Origin: Erythroxylum novogranatense
Lineage: Eukaryota; Streptophyta; Magnoliopsida; Malpighiales; Erythroxylaceae
Length of the DNA stretch: 64,000 nt
Assembly (NCBI GenBank): GCA_029891385.1
Contig: CM057235.1
Span: 18,965,120-19,029,119 of the forward strand
Direction: 5' to 3'
Shown: positions 11,817 through 22,965 of the stretch, piece by piece
Layout of the letters: each line of letters opens with the position of its first letter
Position numbering within the stretch: position 1 is the first letter of the stretch
The notes under the pieces: model-generated
The model's database searches: none
What the model saw: only the letters and a program-made list of their open reading frames with translations
Told to the model about the DNA's origin: nothing
Translations under genes and position numbers: made by a program

Positions 11817-13028
11817 TTGCGGTTACTCTCATCTCTAGACGGTTCATCTTGTTTTCCAAATTCTCTCAATCATCCTACCCTAGAAGAAAAGCTTACCAGA
11901 AATAATTTTCATTCTGAAACAATGAAGACAGCTATGATATTCGAAAGGCATGTGGATTTCGAGTCGCTAAGGAAGGATGGTATGGACATAGAACCTGAAA
12001 TTGAAAGAGCTGGTTGGAGGAATTTCTTCCAGGTACGGGAACCAGTCTATACTGACGAGCTATATGAGTTTTGGAAGAATGCTCAACTTGTAAAAAACAC
12101 TATTATATCCTCAGTAGATGGTATATCTGTTGTTGTGACTAAGGAGCTGATAAGGATGGTGACTGATTGTCCATCGATTGGTGAGACTCTATCATCCAAG
12201 GCTAAGTGGATGACAATGGTCAATATGAGGGAAGAAGATGTTAGCAGACAGTTGTATGGCGTGAATGACTCTTCGGAGAGGAAGACTTCGAGTCTGGTCC
12301 CAAAAGCTAGGGTTCTTCATGCAATTTTGTTTAATTGCATTTTACCCAGAGTAGTTTCAAGGCATTTGGTAACCACTCTGGATGAACAATGTTTGTTCTA
12401 CCTATTGAATCACAGTCCTATTGACTTACCCTTCTTAATCTTACATTATATGATTAAGGGGATGAAGGATACAAACAGCTATCCTTATGGCATGCTTCTT
12501 ACAAGGATTTTTAAGGAATCCGGAATCCTTCTACACAGAGGAAATAGAAGGATTGTACCTATGAAGAGTAAAATTGACTCAGTCATGATACGACGAATGG
12601 GTCTGAGGATAGTGAGTCAAGTAGAAGCAGACTCTTCAAGGAGAACTAGACCTGAGGGGGAGCGATTGTTAAAGAATTCTCTAGCAACATGTTCTAGATC
12701 TCATGGAAGTGCGGGTATGCCAATAGAAGAAAGGAGAAGACTTCATAAAAGGCCCTTGTTGAAACAGGCATGTCCTAGAGAAGAGTATGATGTTGCTCGG
12801 AGGACAGACGATGGTGCGACAAAAAGAAAAGGAGAGAATCTCTTTGGTGAAATTACTAAGAAATCAAAGAGATCACCTAGGATTCGAACCCTAAGGCAGC
12901 AAGAAGAGAGGAACCAGAGAGCAGGAACAAGAAGAAGCCTCTGGATCCAGTGCACAAAGGGCAAAGGTAACAAGATCTCTCGTCTCAATTTTGGAGGAAG
13001 AATCAGCCAAACAGAGCAAGGAGACTGA
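11817..13028 (+). CDS. Sirevirus-type env-like / plant transposon ORF, first part (403 aa)
   Basis: This is the longest intact ORF in the window. It starts about 155 bp after the pol end. It lacks any enzyme motif. The N-terminal half contains the pattern of the plant transposon protein domain found downstream of pol in SIRE-like elements: FxxLxKxGxxIEPEIExxGWxxFFQVREPVYxDELYEFW, with many conserved W, F and Y positions. The C-terminal third (from about residue 260) is rich in R, K, E and S and may be partly out of its original frame. No clear signal peptide or transmembrane segment is seen. It ends at a stop at 13026; the downstream part continues in another frame. Confidence 0.6.
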   Translation: MRLLSSLDGSSCFPNSLNHPTLEEKLTRNNFHSETMKTAMIFERHVDFESLRKDGMDIEPEIERAGWRNFFQVREPVYTDELYEFWKNAQLVKNTIISSVDGISVVVTKELIRMVTDCPSIGETLSSKAKWMTMVNMREEDVSRQLYGVNDSSERKTSSLVPKARVLHAILFNCILPRVVSRHLVTTLDEQCLFYLLNHSPIDLPFLILHYMIKGMKDTNSYPYGMLLTRIFKESGILLHRGNRRIVPMKSKIDSVMIRRMGLRIVSQVEADSSRRTRPEGERLLKNSLATCSRSHGSAGMPIEERRRLHKRPLLKQACPREEYDVARRTDDGATKRKGENLFGEITKKSKRSPRIRTLRQQEERNQRAGTRRSLWIQCTKGKGNKISRLNFGGRISQTEQGD

Positions 13029-14184
13029 GAAGAAGAGAAAACTGGAGTCTGAGACATAGAAGTCTCGAGTGAAGAAAACTCCAAGAATAAAAAATAAAGT
13101 GGTTAGTCGAAGGAGGAGTTTTTCTATTCCTGTGGAAGCTAATCAAGAGAAGAATACTCCCATTGTTGAGCAACCGGAGGAACCAGTTGAGCCTAACCTG
13201 GTTCAGCCTACTCCTGTTGATAATCAACAAGAAGTCACAACAGATCTGAGTTCAGTGCAGGTACCATTGAAGAAATCTGATGAACCTAGTCTAGTTGTTC
13301 ATAACTATTCCGAATTTTTAAGAAAGGATAAGTTTGAAGTCAGACTGGTTGAAGTGGTGAAAAGGAGGAGTACTACAATTGCTATCTGCAGTCAACCTAC
13401 AAGGCAAATAAAGGTTGTCTTACAACCTATTCTGATAAATAGTAAGACATTGCACATATTGAATGAAGACGAAAGGAACTTCTATGATACCTTAAGGTAT
13501 GCTGCTACAAGGCCATACCCTACAAAAATGTCTTCTCGACCGTGCACTATTTATCTAGTCACAGAACAGTCGATAATAAAGGTTGTACCAAACATTCAGC
13601 CACGATATCCCTTAGATTTGAATAAGGGGAAATCAAAACTTTTTCTTAAAGAAGAAGTTTGTGATGATCTGTTCGCAGATCAGATTGAAGAAGAAGTGCG
13701 GAAAATTAATGAGGCATGGGCTTCTAAAGAGACTAATGGAGAAGCAAGTTGTAGCTATACTGATAAGAAAGAAGACTGTCCAGTAAGGGGAAGATTAATC
13801 ACAGGGACCTTCATTGAATTCCTGGTATAGACAGTTCTGCATATTAGACCCTTATCTAATACACTTGCCTATCAAGTGAAGGCATACCTTACAAGGAAGA
13901 CGATTCTTGATGCTACTGCTCCCTATGACTTGGATATTCCAGAGTCAAGAGTATTCATTCATCCACCCACATTTGCGATTAATGAAGACTATGTTCCATC
14001 CTTGGACGCATATGCTACAACAATTGCGTTCACTTCACTCTCCGAACATAATGATCAATCCTCATCAACGTTTGCCTCTCAAGCAGAAATCAGTCAATTA
14101 CGTGGAGAAGTAAACGAGATCAAGGAGACGATGAATGATCTGAAGAAAATGATGACAGAACTGTTGAAGAGTCATAGTCATTAA
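13029..14184 (+). pseudogene. Sirevirus-type env-like region, C-terminal part with coiled coil
   Basis: Frame 1 is open from about 13069 to a stop at 13828, then again from 13876 to 14184 in the same frame, so one nonsense codon splits it. The protein is hydrophilic and charged, with a P/E/V/Q-rich stretch (residues 25-60 of the first part). The final 30 residues (SQLRGEVNEIKETMNDLKKM) form heptads of L, I, V and M, a likely coiled coil, which is a known feature at the end of Sirevirus env-like proteins. A frameshift near 13028 probably separated it from the upstream ORF. Function is unknown. Confidence 0.6.
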
Positions 14185-14205
14185 TCATTTTTTATTATAA
14201 CAAAT

Positions 14206-14220
14206 AGGGGGAGAAGAGAA
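14206..14220 (+). other. Upstream polypurine tract copy of the copia element
   Basis: AGGGGGAGAAGAGAA lies 170 bp before the main PPT. Repeated PPT motifs between the last ORF and the 3' LTR are typical of Sireviruses. Confidence 0.6.
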
Positions 14221-14373
14221 TGAGCAGAAGAGGAATAGAAAACGTCATTTTAAGGGTGTGATTGAAGGAGCTGAAGAAGAAGGAAGAAGAAGAAGATTTT
14301 TGTTGAAGATAATGTATTTTCCTTTTCATACATTGTATTTTGTTTTCTTGATTGTATATAATTTGTTATCATC

Positions 14374-14387
14374 AAAAAGGGGGAGAT
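14374..14387 (+). other. Polypurine tract of the copia element
   Basis: AAAAAGGGGGAGAT abuts the 3' LTR start TGTTAAGTC at 14388. Confidence 0.85.
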
Positions 14388-14459
14388 TGTTAAGTCAAAA
14401 TGACTTTACTTAGATATAATTTTGATGTATAACAAAGAGAAAAATAAAAGAAAAACAAA

Positions 14460-14760
14460 AGCAGACGAAGCGACAAAGACGCAGACACAGACGCGAATTC
14501 AAAGAACAGACGCAAACGTAAGCAATACAGAAGAAGCAAAGCAGACGAAGTAAAACAGACGAAGAAACACAAACATAGACGCAGACGCACAATAAAACGT
14601 AGACGAAGAACGTAGAAGAAATAAATAGACATAGACACAAAATAACACAGACGAAGCAACACAGACGAAGCAACGCAGATGCAAAAGAGAAATACAGACG
14701 CAGACGAAGACACAGTAGTAAAACAGACGAAGACGCAAATTGAGAAGCAGACGCAAGAGT
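14460..14760 (+). repeat. Degenerate CAGACGAAG tandem array in the copia LTR
   Basis: About 300 bp almost without T on this strand, made of degenerate words CAGACGAAG, CAGACGCAG and ACACAGACGAAGC. It lies upstream of the TATA box, so in U3. Long ORFs on the opposite strand here (S/L/F/C/V-rich) are by-products of this composition. Confidence 0.8.
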
Positions 14761-14856
14761 CAGTTCGGGTTAGTTACAGAACTTAAGCGATTAACTGTTT
14801 ACATTAAAGAAACAAGATTCAAAAACAAGAATCAATAAGTCGTTGGAGACGAAGGT

Positions 14857-14864
14857 TATAAATA
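14857..14864 (+). promoter_or_regulatory. TATA box of the copia 3' LTR
   Basis: TATAAATA lies about 470 bp into the LTR, just after the T-poor repeat array. It is the clearest core promoter in this LTR; a start about 30 bp downstream is inferred. Confidence 0.6.
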
Positions 14865-15385
14865 CAAGTCAAGTCAAGATTGCAAAGTTAGTTGAAAATT
14901 GCAAATTAGCGATTTACATCTACGTGATCGTAAAAGTATTCTGCAAAATAGTTGAGAGCTATTTTATTTGTAATAAGTGTTCAAACACTTATCTGTGAGA
15001 AAGTGGTACAGATAGCCTGCATAGGCTAAGAGTGAAAGAATACTGATTGTAGAGACCTGAAGAGGCTCGTAAAGAATACTTGTAAAAGTTAAAGAGATAG
15101 TGAAATCTCAGAAAGAATTTTGAGGACTGGACGTAGCCCACGGTTTGGGGTGAACCAGGATAAATCACTGTGTCAACTACTCTTACTCTATATCTCTTTT
15201 AGATTCAAGTTGTATCATTACTTAATTAGTATAGAAAGTATTCAAAGTTTTTGATTATTTAGAATCTATCGGAAGTTCTGTAAAAGAATATTATTTCTAA
15301 CAAATCGTTTTTGAAAGAATTTCAAAAAAGGGGAACACACAATTTAACCCCCCCTTCTCGTGCATTCTATATCGTTTTATAAGCA

Positions 15386-17287
15386 TTATATTAACGTGTG
15401 ATTCACTTCAAGGTATTCACTATAGAATCTCATTCCCTATGGATAACTGAAAAATTTAAATCTTATCACATCAATCTCAACTAAGTGATTTATCGTTCTC
15501 AATGTTTATTTTTTATTTAGATTTAAATACTTTAAACTTTTCAAAATTTTAATTAAGTATTTCATCTAATAATATGAATATAACACATAAAGTCATTAGT
15601 AGTATAATGAAATATAGTTATTATCCTTTTATGAATTGTTATTACATATAAAATATCATGTGTATAAGATTTAACAATTCAATACCATCATCATCCTTTC
15701 TTTAAAGGTTAATTTGGTTATTATTTAACTTAATAAGTTTTACAAGTTTCATATTATTCATAATTAAAAGGATACATATATCCTCAGACGTAACTTAATG
15801 ATAACCAACATGACATAAAAGAATAATTTTGGTTATCCAACTTTGTAATTTTGTCACTTATGTTAAACCTAAATCTAGGTTGGTCCAATACATATAAAAT
15901 ATTATATAAATGTTAATCAACTACTCTTGCTCAACATTTTATTTCTTGTCATGTCTTAAAATTGTAATAATATTGAATCTAAAGTCAATATTAAATACTC
16001 ATAAGCAAGAATTAGAAATATATATGATCTCTATTATACTTTGCATAAGCAAGAAAAGTCAGCAATCATTTTTCTAATGATAACTATTATCATTCTATAA
16101 CAAATGCCTTCAGTTGTAGTTATGTTTATGCTTTTATTAGGCTAAAATGAGTGGAGCAATTCCATCAATATACCATACCTCTTAGGCGCCTACTTTGTTT
16201 CCAAACCTTTTAATTTAATTAAAAGTTCTTTACATTATTTATTTAGAGATTGATTTCTTAACTAATTAAAATTTTTAATAAGTTAGAAAATTATTCAAAA
16301 TATTAAAATAAACTCCTTTCTTAACTAATAAATAAAATTCATAAATAAAGAAACTATTTTAATTAAATAGAATAATAATTCTCTAAACAAATAAAATCAC
16401 AAATTCAATTTATTTTAATCAACTTGAAATAAATAAATTTTGATTAAGAACACCTTCTTAATTACTTACAAAACACATTTCTTAATTTTGAGGAGTCTAA
16501 CTAATTAATTTCAATTTAATTTAAAATAATTAATTTTAATTCTATAAACAAATTTTCTAAAATTTAAATCTAATCAATTTAATTACTAGTCCTAATCACA
16601 TTAAGAAAATAATTGATAAAATTAATTAAACTAAGATCTCGCCTTAATTAATATAGTCTCATTATATTAGTTTATCTAACATAATCTAATTGTAACGCTT
16701 TTAAACCTTTTATTCAGTGTTCTAAAAACCATATCAAACTGGCAAATTTGACTGGAATAAATATGAATCGACTTGAGTTTTAGTCCCGTTTGTATTATAT
16801 ATCCTTTATGATAAAAAACGGGACAATTCCTAAAATACCAACCAATTTTCTTTAACAAATCGATGAAAATTATGGCTCAGCATTAAACATGTAGGACCCA
16901 CCACCTTTTTTTACATGTGGGACCCCTTCCTCTCTCTTTTAATCATCTTAATGTGTGGGACCTACATGTGAAACCCACCGTCTATAGGCACATTAAATCT
17001 TCTATTCTAGTTATGGTGTTATAACCTTAAATAAGACACATGCTACTATTCAAATGGATTAGCAAACTACAAATTCATTCCAAGCTCCAACTTCTTTTCA
17101 ATGAGGCAGTTATCCTTTTTATATCATGAGAAAAATAATTTTCAAATAATTAGAAATTATTTTTCTAAATTTGTTAGAATTTAAGCTCAATTAAACTAAT
17201 TTAGCTTTTTAAAAAAGTCTTCAAAACATAAAAATGATATAAAAAAAATAAATAAAATAAAGAGTAACCTATTTGGAATGTGCTATC
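15386..17287. other. AT-rich spacer without recognised genes
   Basis: No ORF with a recognisable domain. Two short inverted repeats stand out: GTCCCGTTT (16783-16791) with AAACGGGAC (16816-16824), and CATGTAGGACCCAC (16888-16901) with GTGGGACCTACATG (16955-16968, one mismatch). The first part may be a decayed, unclassified repeat. Confidence 0.6.
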
Positions 17288-17341
17288 TTTTTTTTTTGCT
17301 ACAAAGTAGTGAAAATTAAAAACAAATAAAAGACATCCTAG

Positions 17342-18094
17342 CTAGCGCAGAGTTCTGCAGTACATAACACCTTGCTTGTCTCGGTGTAGTAATTCCATGA
17401 CGATCATTGGAGGATCTTGAAACATATGCAGACCTAGGCTGGACATCATTCCAAGAGAGGCCAGTTGATCGGGATACTGGTTCTCTTCTCGACACACATG
17501 TTGCAGCTGCACCTCCCAGGCTCGGTGTAGAAGGCCACAGGTACCTGTCACCAAAAAGTGATCTTCAGTTAAAACTGTATTAGAAGAGGAAAGAATGTTA
17601 ATTACCTCCAGTGAATCCACTTCAATAACCATGTGTCGATAACCAAGTGTCCAGGCCAGGTTAAGGTTCGAGTAGATGCCCCATAATTCTACAGTTAAAG
17701 GAGATCCCCTGCCGATGTGGTGTAGGAACCCACCGCACCACTGCTCTTGATGGTCCCTGATTAAACCACCTGTAGTAGCAAGGTTCGACCCTTGTTTGAT
17801 TGTACCATCCGAATTAATTTTGACCCAGGTTTTAGGTGGTTTAGTCCAACTCACTAAGATACCTATAGATAAGCCCTGTGTCGGTAGTAAATAGCTTTCC
17901 ATTGCCCTTACTCTACCTATCCAGCCCACATACTCCATAACTGCTCGAGATCCTGCTTCCGACCAGACAAAATCTGCTTCAAAAAGGCTTCGATTTTCCA
18001 CTGTCAGAGCAACCAATAGGCTACACCATAAATTATAACCCAGGCAACTTGGTTCACCTATATAAGTGTCCTGAGGTTGTGTGCAACCCATCAT
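17342..18094 (-). pseudogene. LINE RNase H domain (RVT_3 type), 250-codon frame
   Basis: The C-terminal two thirds form a plant LINE RNase H: KINSDGTIKQGSNLATTGGL (first Asp), TVELWGIYSNLNLAWTLGY (Glu), HMVIEVDSLEVINIL (second Asp) and NQYPDQLASLG (last Asp, in the N-x-x-A-D-x-L-A position). All four catalytic acids are visible. Upstream of about residue 80 the frame is linker sequence. It is intact as a frame but is only the end of a broken LINE ORF2. Confidence 0.8.
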
Positions 18095-18288
18095 TCCTGA
18101 TCCTGGTGGAAGAAGTCTGGATCCACTCCTTCTGGGGAAAAGTTACACCAAAAAGGTTTTGCTCTCGAGCATTCTCAGATGGCATGCAAAGTTGATTCTT
18201 CTTGGCCACAAAAATGACAACTGTTATCCTCAATTAGCCTGTGAGCCATTCTCTATTAATTCATCAGCAGTTTGCCTTTAGTCAATAG

Positions 18289-18582
18289 TCACAAGAAGGC
18301 TTGAATCCTTTGGGGGCCTAACCATTTCCAGATTAATTCCCACAAAAAATTATGATTTGTTTGACCCCATATCATGCTATCCTCCGCTATTCCATCAACA
18401 TTCTTCTGGAACTCCACAATCTCCATACAGACCGAGGAAGGAAGATAATGCTGGAATAGATTCCAATGCCACTGACAGACTTCATTAGTAAAATCTGCCA
18501 CTGTGGCATACAGTATATTTTTGGGTAGAGGAGTGGTGGCCACTAAAAATAAAGGCCCCCAATCATTCGCCCAGTTATCCAA
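18289..18582 (-). pseudogene. LINE linker / zf-RVT-like region
   Basis: An open stretch of 97 codons between RT and RNase H. It has the spaced tryptophans and the motif DSMIWGQTNHNFLWELIWKW of the region preceding the zf-RVT domain in plant LINEs (D-x-x-x-W-x-x-x-x-x-G-x-F type). The order between RT and RNase H supports the call; the sequence match itself is modest. Confidence 0.6.
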
Positions 18583-18589
18583 CTAGAAG

Positions 18590-19660
18590 TAAATTCGCCT
18601 CCCATTTCTCAGTTTCCATTTTATGCCTTGGTGTACATACTACCAGGTGGAAGAGATGCCCCTCGAAATGATTGAAGCCCCTTGCCTTTCTATGTTAGGG
18701 GGTAGAGGATAGGGTCGACTCGATATTTAGCCCTGAGGATTCACACCCATAAAGATGAGGGTTGAGTTATTAAAGCCTAACCTAGCTTGGTTAAAAGAAC
18801 ATCATTGGACGATCGAATACACTTAAAACCCAGGCCCCCGATTTTTTTGGGCTTACACACGGTTTTCCAATTAACCGGATGCATTTTCCTCTGGACATCC
18901 GTTGATCCACAGATAAAGTCTCTCATGATTCGCTCCAAATCATCACAGAGTTGCCTCGAAAGCCTCACTATTTGTATCGTGTAGATGGGGAGGGATGAAA
19001 TTATTGATTAGGTGAGCGTAACACACCCCCGTAAGGGACAACACCTTTTCCCGCCAACCTATAAGTTTCTTTTGAGCTCTCTCAATGATGTACTGATAGG
19101 TATGTCGCTCGTGAATCAACGGGACCCCTAGATACTTACCCAGATTGTTTGTGCTTTGAATGTGTAAAGTTTGACTGATGTGGCGGGCAGTTGCTGGAGA
19201 GACATTAAATACATCTGGGTTTTATCAGTATTCACTTTCTATCTGGATGCCTTGCAAAACAATTCCAAGGTCCTTGAAATGACCTGCATCTGAGAGTCAT
19301 CCACTTCAGCAAACAGAACTAGGTCATCTACAAAGAAAAGATGGATATGGGAGGCCCTGTAGGGCTCAGCTTGATCGGTTTCCAATATCCTTGACCCATT
19401 TCCTGTAGAATAAACTGACCTAGCCTCTCCATGCACAAAATGAAAAGGTAGGGCGAGAGTGGGTGGCCTTGTCGAATCCCACGGGAAGGGCAGAAGGGAT
19501 CCGTCAAAGTGCCTTGCCAATCAACTTGCATAGTCACCATCGTCACAAATTTCATGATGACTTTGATTAAATTGTCCAGTACTCTAATGTCCTGCAAGGT
19601 ATTATGGATTACCTGACACTTCTTCCCCACATGGGTGCGTGTTTTAGAAATTAGGTTTTA
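18590..19660 (-). pseudogene. LINE reverse transcriptase fragment
   Basis: In one frame: MQVDWQGTLTDPFCPSRGIRQGHPLSPYLFILCMERL (19520-19430 region), the conserved RT block with PSRGxRQGxPLSPYLF. A frameshift near 19345 leads to HLFFVDDLVLFAE, the catalytic FxDD box (19.33 kb). Further on come degenerate blocks equal to LGKYLGVPL...GWxxK and then DFICGSTDVQRKMHPVNWKT and KPKKIGGLGFK (18968-18777). The RT N-terminal half is absent. The frame breaks repeatedly, so it is dead. Confidence 0.85.
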
Positions 19661-21582
19661 ATCTCTTTGCCACTACCATCCCTTTTTTTTAGTCGTTGGT
19701 GTTGAATAGTTTGAGGGATCATAGTTGCTCCATCGCGCCTGGTTTAAGTCCTCTCCTCTAAAGGCAATCTTCATTCTTGCCAATGGCAATTAAAGGTGGT
19801 AGAGGAGGATTACATGTCGCACAGCACACAATCAAAAAGGGGAAAAATCTTCGAAAGATTACATTCAAGCATTCCAAAAGGCTAAAGTTAGGGGACATGC
19901 ATCTTTTGATTCCATAACAGCATGCACATAACCCAAAAACACGACGAAGAAGAATACGCAGAATTCAAGGTTTATAGAAGCAGAAAATAAAAGAGGGAGG
20001 CATGCATATTGAACTTCCAAAAACTAAAATGGTATTAGAAACATGCATAATTTTTATTTTTATTTCTAAAAAATTTTAAATAAAAACCTATTTAATTATA
20101 CAAATAATTAAAACAAGGCATGCGAATCAATTTCAATTTTATGCTACTTTTACGATAACAAATTTTAAACCTTAATTTTCTTAACTTTTTAAATCAATAA
20201 TAATCAAGCAACTTTAATCAAATTAAAGTTGGTTCTAATATCATTATTGAGATATTGAAATTTAAGCCCGACATTATCTATTATTTTCTCAATACCCTTA
20301 CAATTTGATTTTTAGATTACGTAGCCCTGACATCCTCACACTAAGGACATCAGAAGAAGGAACTAATGAAGAGCATACTATTGCAGTACGCTATAATGCG
20401 AGAGTAGTTTGGGTTGTTAAAAAAACAAATAAAAAACAAAGGCTAAAGGCATAGAAAAAACAACATATAACGTCAGGCTAGAATTTTAAAAAAAATTGAA
20501 AGTTTGAACATATTATTACTATTTTTTGAAATTCGAACTAGAACTTAAAAAATTAAAAGTTTGGTCATTTTATTGTTACCTTTTAAAGTTCAGGCTATAA
20601 TTGAAATTTCGGCAAAATTTTGAGCTTTTTTTGTTAATTAACCTTTAAAATTAATTCTAATTTCAATTAAACTTTAATCATAACTATAGTAAATTCTAAT
20701 TAAATATCATTTATGTTCAAATCAGATCTAATATCTTATTGATCTTTATTTATTATCTATCACATATTTAATTATAAAATTTTTCAAATATTACAATTAA
20801 ATCTAATTTAATTAAAAGCAATTTCTCTCTTTAACTCATTTTCTATCTATGGCTTATATGGTTTCTAAAATATGTTGACAATGGATATAAATTATAACCC
20901 TAAATCATATTTAAGATTAAATAAATTAAATTCCTTTGATTTATTTACAATTCTCTTGATATCCATGTATCAAGATTTACATCTAACAATACGTTATGAC
21001 TATCCAAATATTTAAAAATGTCAAAATAATTTTGACTAACCTTTCTATGCATATTTTTTATAATTAAAATTTTCCATCCACAGCTTTTTGATTATACATA
21101 AAGCATATAATTGATGTCAACTATATTTGAGTCTAATCATGTTAGTTCTCTACCATTAGTAACTCGATTCAATTAATGACATTTAAGAAGTATTTTAAAG
21201 TGACATTTCACCTTGATCAAGGATTTCTTAAATTAATAATAATCAAGAACTATGGATCATTTTTCCTAATCACTTTAGAGTGATGAGTCCTATATTGATC
21301 ACTCATTTATTGCTATATAGTTCATATTATATCAATTGACTACCGACTAAGCTACTGTTGACTAGAATAGGTCATTAGTAATATTAAATCATAACAATCC
21401 TTATATAAGATACTTTGGATATCTCAAACTAAAGAATTACTTATACAATCATCACAATAAAAATTTCCATAGACATACAAGTAATATTCCAAATAGAATT
21501 ATCATATAGGATCAGTTCAATGAACTTGTTCTCTAACAAACACTCATACATTTGTTTAAGTATCTCTATGCTTTAATCTATG
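19661..21582. other. AT-rich spacer, probably decayed repeat
   Basis: No coding sequence is recognised. From about 20240 to 21577 the style (long AT-rich text ending CTCTAACAAACACTCATACA near 21535) resembles a widespread plant repeat, possibly a reversed LTR beginning TGTTAGAGAACAAG. No partner copy or internal region is visible, so it is left unclassified. Confidence 0.4.
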
Positions 21583-22278
21583 TGATGTAAGCAGGAGCAA
21601 GGATCACCATGGAGATGGCATGCGTGATAGGGGTGATTGAGAGACTCAAGGAGGCTCTCTATGCATATGTGGGCTAATTTATGGAGAGAATGGAGTTCAT
21701 CAAACTTATTGGAGGATAGTTATCTAAATCACAGCCCAAATTGATTCATTTATCTCAAATCCTTGGATTAGACTCACTTGGAACTTGAAGATCATTGTAT
21801 TGGGTTGCATATCATCACTGAAGCCCAAGAGGAGAGGCACGTCTATGATCAGACTTGGAAGCGTGTTAAGCCAGGCTTAAACGTGTTTTTATTATTCTAT
21901 TTTAGACTTTTTTTAAGTTATAATTATATTTTGGGCTTCTATGTATTTTAAGCCCAAGTCTTTTAGCATTAAGCCTAGGTATAAATACTTATGTTTTAGA
22001 ATTTTTGGGCCACAACTTTGATCATATTCTTTTCAACTTAGGAATTAAACTTCACTTATCAATTGAATCTAATTGTGGCGTGATTTTTTGATCCTACCAA
22101 CTTTCTTGATTTGTTCTTTACCCGTTATCTAGTTTGTTGGAGACAAGTTTTTTGCGAGGTCTAGTCGGTAAATTTGAAACCCTGCATATCAGATTTAGTT
22201 TTCGTTAATTTGAATATATCCTCGTCTTCCTTCTTTGAATATGAACTTTTACATCTTTCAATTCCGTAGAGCATGTTA
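21583..22278 (+). repeat. Gypsy-A 5' LTR (696 bp)
   Basis: It matches 41798-42575 but lacks about 44 bp near its start and a second segment near the end (around 22015). The first 95 bp correspond to the last codons of pol in the 3' copy. It ends at GTTA, three bases before the PBS; a C-to-T change in the expected CA end is likely. The overall divergence from the 3' LTR is larger than within elements 1-3. Confidence 0.85.
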
Positions 22279-22281
22279 TTT

Positions 22282-22294
22282 TGGTATCAAAGCC
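22282..22294 (+). other. Primer binding site, gypsy-A
   Basis: TGGTATCAAAGCC, an initiator-Met type PBS with one change, lies three bases after the LTR. Confidence 0.85.
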
Positions 22295-22498
22295 TTGGTG
22301 TGGAGGAGAATCCTTATTCAACTCCATCAGAATTCAAGAAACCTCCGCCCATCACTATCTAATTATCATCGGTTTATCAATTCTGGTGTGAATTAACTTT
22401 CGGCCTGGCAATTCAATCTTTCTTTTGTTCTATTTGTTTATTTTAGTTAGGGCTTTCAATTATTCTTCTTGGTTCTTTTGTGAAACTTTCAATCTCTA

Positions 22499-22690
22499 TT
22501 AAAAAAAACAATTCGAAAAATCCAAAAAAAAAGTTCCAAAAAAAGTTTCAAAAAAAGTTTTGAAAAAAAGTTCTAAAAAAAGTTGAAAAAAATGAAGTTC
22601 TAAAAAAAAGTTCTGAAAAAAAGTTCCAAAAAAAGTTGAAAAGAAAGAAGTTCTATAAAACAAAGTTTGAAAAAAAATGAATTTTTTTTG
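22499..22690 (+). repeat. A-rich AAAAAAAGTTC leader repeat of gypsy-A
   Basis: About fifteen irregular copies of A(6-9)GTTC or AGTTT in the untranslated leader between PBS and gag. The rest of 22295-22965 is also non-coding. The opposite strand gives a false F/T/L-rich ORF. Confidence 0.75.
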
Positions 22691-22965
22691 TTGTTTCGTC
22701 ATACTCGTACTTGCTAATTGATTCAAAATATAGACACCCATTTGATTTTTTTGATCGGTTGAGAATTGATTCTGAGTGGTGAATTGAATTTCAAAGGGAA
22801 TTGAGTGGTAAAAGGCAAGTGTGTATAAGTTTATTTGAGGGAGTCATTTTTCGTGACTTAAACACGAGGGGAGTGACATCATTTGAGTGAAACACATGAG
22901 GGAGTGCGTGAGATTATTTATTACTAACCTTGTTTTTTAGGTATATCATTTTATCTACACAGGGA

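Larger units (their letters stand above)
1..15385 (+). mobile_element. Sirevirus-like Ty1/copia retrotransposon, 3' part, split by element 1
   Basis: The copia-type order is visible: RT start (1-613), RT end plus RNase H (10407-11659), a downstream env-like region (11817-14184), two polypurine tracts and a 3' LTR from 14388. An extra long ORF between pol and the 3' LTR, a C-terminal coiled coil, repeated PPT motifs and a run of C near the LTR end are known Sirevirus traits. The 5' LTR, gag, protease and integrase lie outside the window. The element is interrupted at 614-10406 by a younger gypsy-type element. It is dead: there is a frameshift near 550 and stops at 11345 and 11519. Superfamily assignment is firm; the Sirevirus call is likely. 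Confidence 0.85.
14388..15385 (+). repeat. Copia (Sirevirus-like) 3' LTR, about 1.0 kb
   Basis: It starts TGTTAAG after the PPT. It holds an A/C/G-rich repeat array (14460-14760), a TATA box at 14857 and, near the end, AATTTAACCCCCCCTTCTCG, a C-run common at Sirevirus LTR ends. The 3' end is uncertain: CA at 15363-15364 or at 15384-15385 are both possible, because the 5' LTR and its target duplication are outside the window. Confidence 0.75.
17288..19660 (-). mobile_element. 5'-truncated plant LINE (RNase H-bearing, L1-like)
   Basis: On the minus strand the order is RT palm (19.6-19.2 kb), RT thumb and linker (19.2-18.6 kb), zf-RVT-like region (18.6-18.3 kb), RNase H (18.1-17.3 kb), then a poly(A) shown as ten T at 17288-17297, about 45 bp after the stop. 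The 5' end (endonuclease and RT start) is missing from about 19660, as in ordinary LINE truncation. Several frameshifts and stops make it inactive. Target duplications were not found. Confidence 0.85.

Noticed and set aside
14390..14756. Three minus-strand ORFs rich in S, L, F, C and V
   Set aside because: They are by-products of the T-free CAGACGAAG array.
22499..22741. F-rich minus-strand ORF
   Set aside because: It is a shadow of the A-rich leader repeat.
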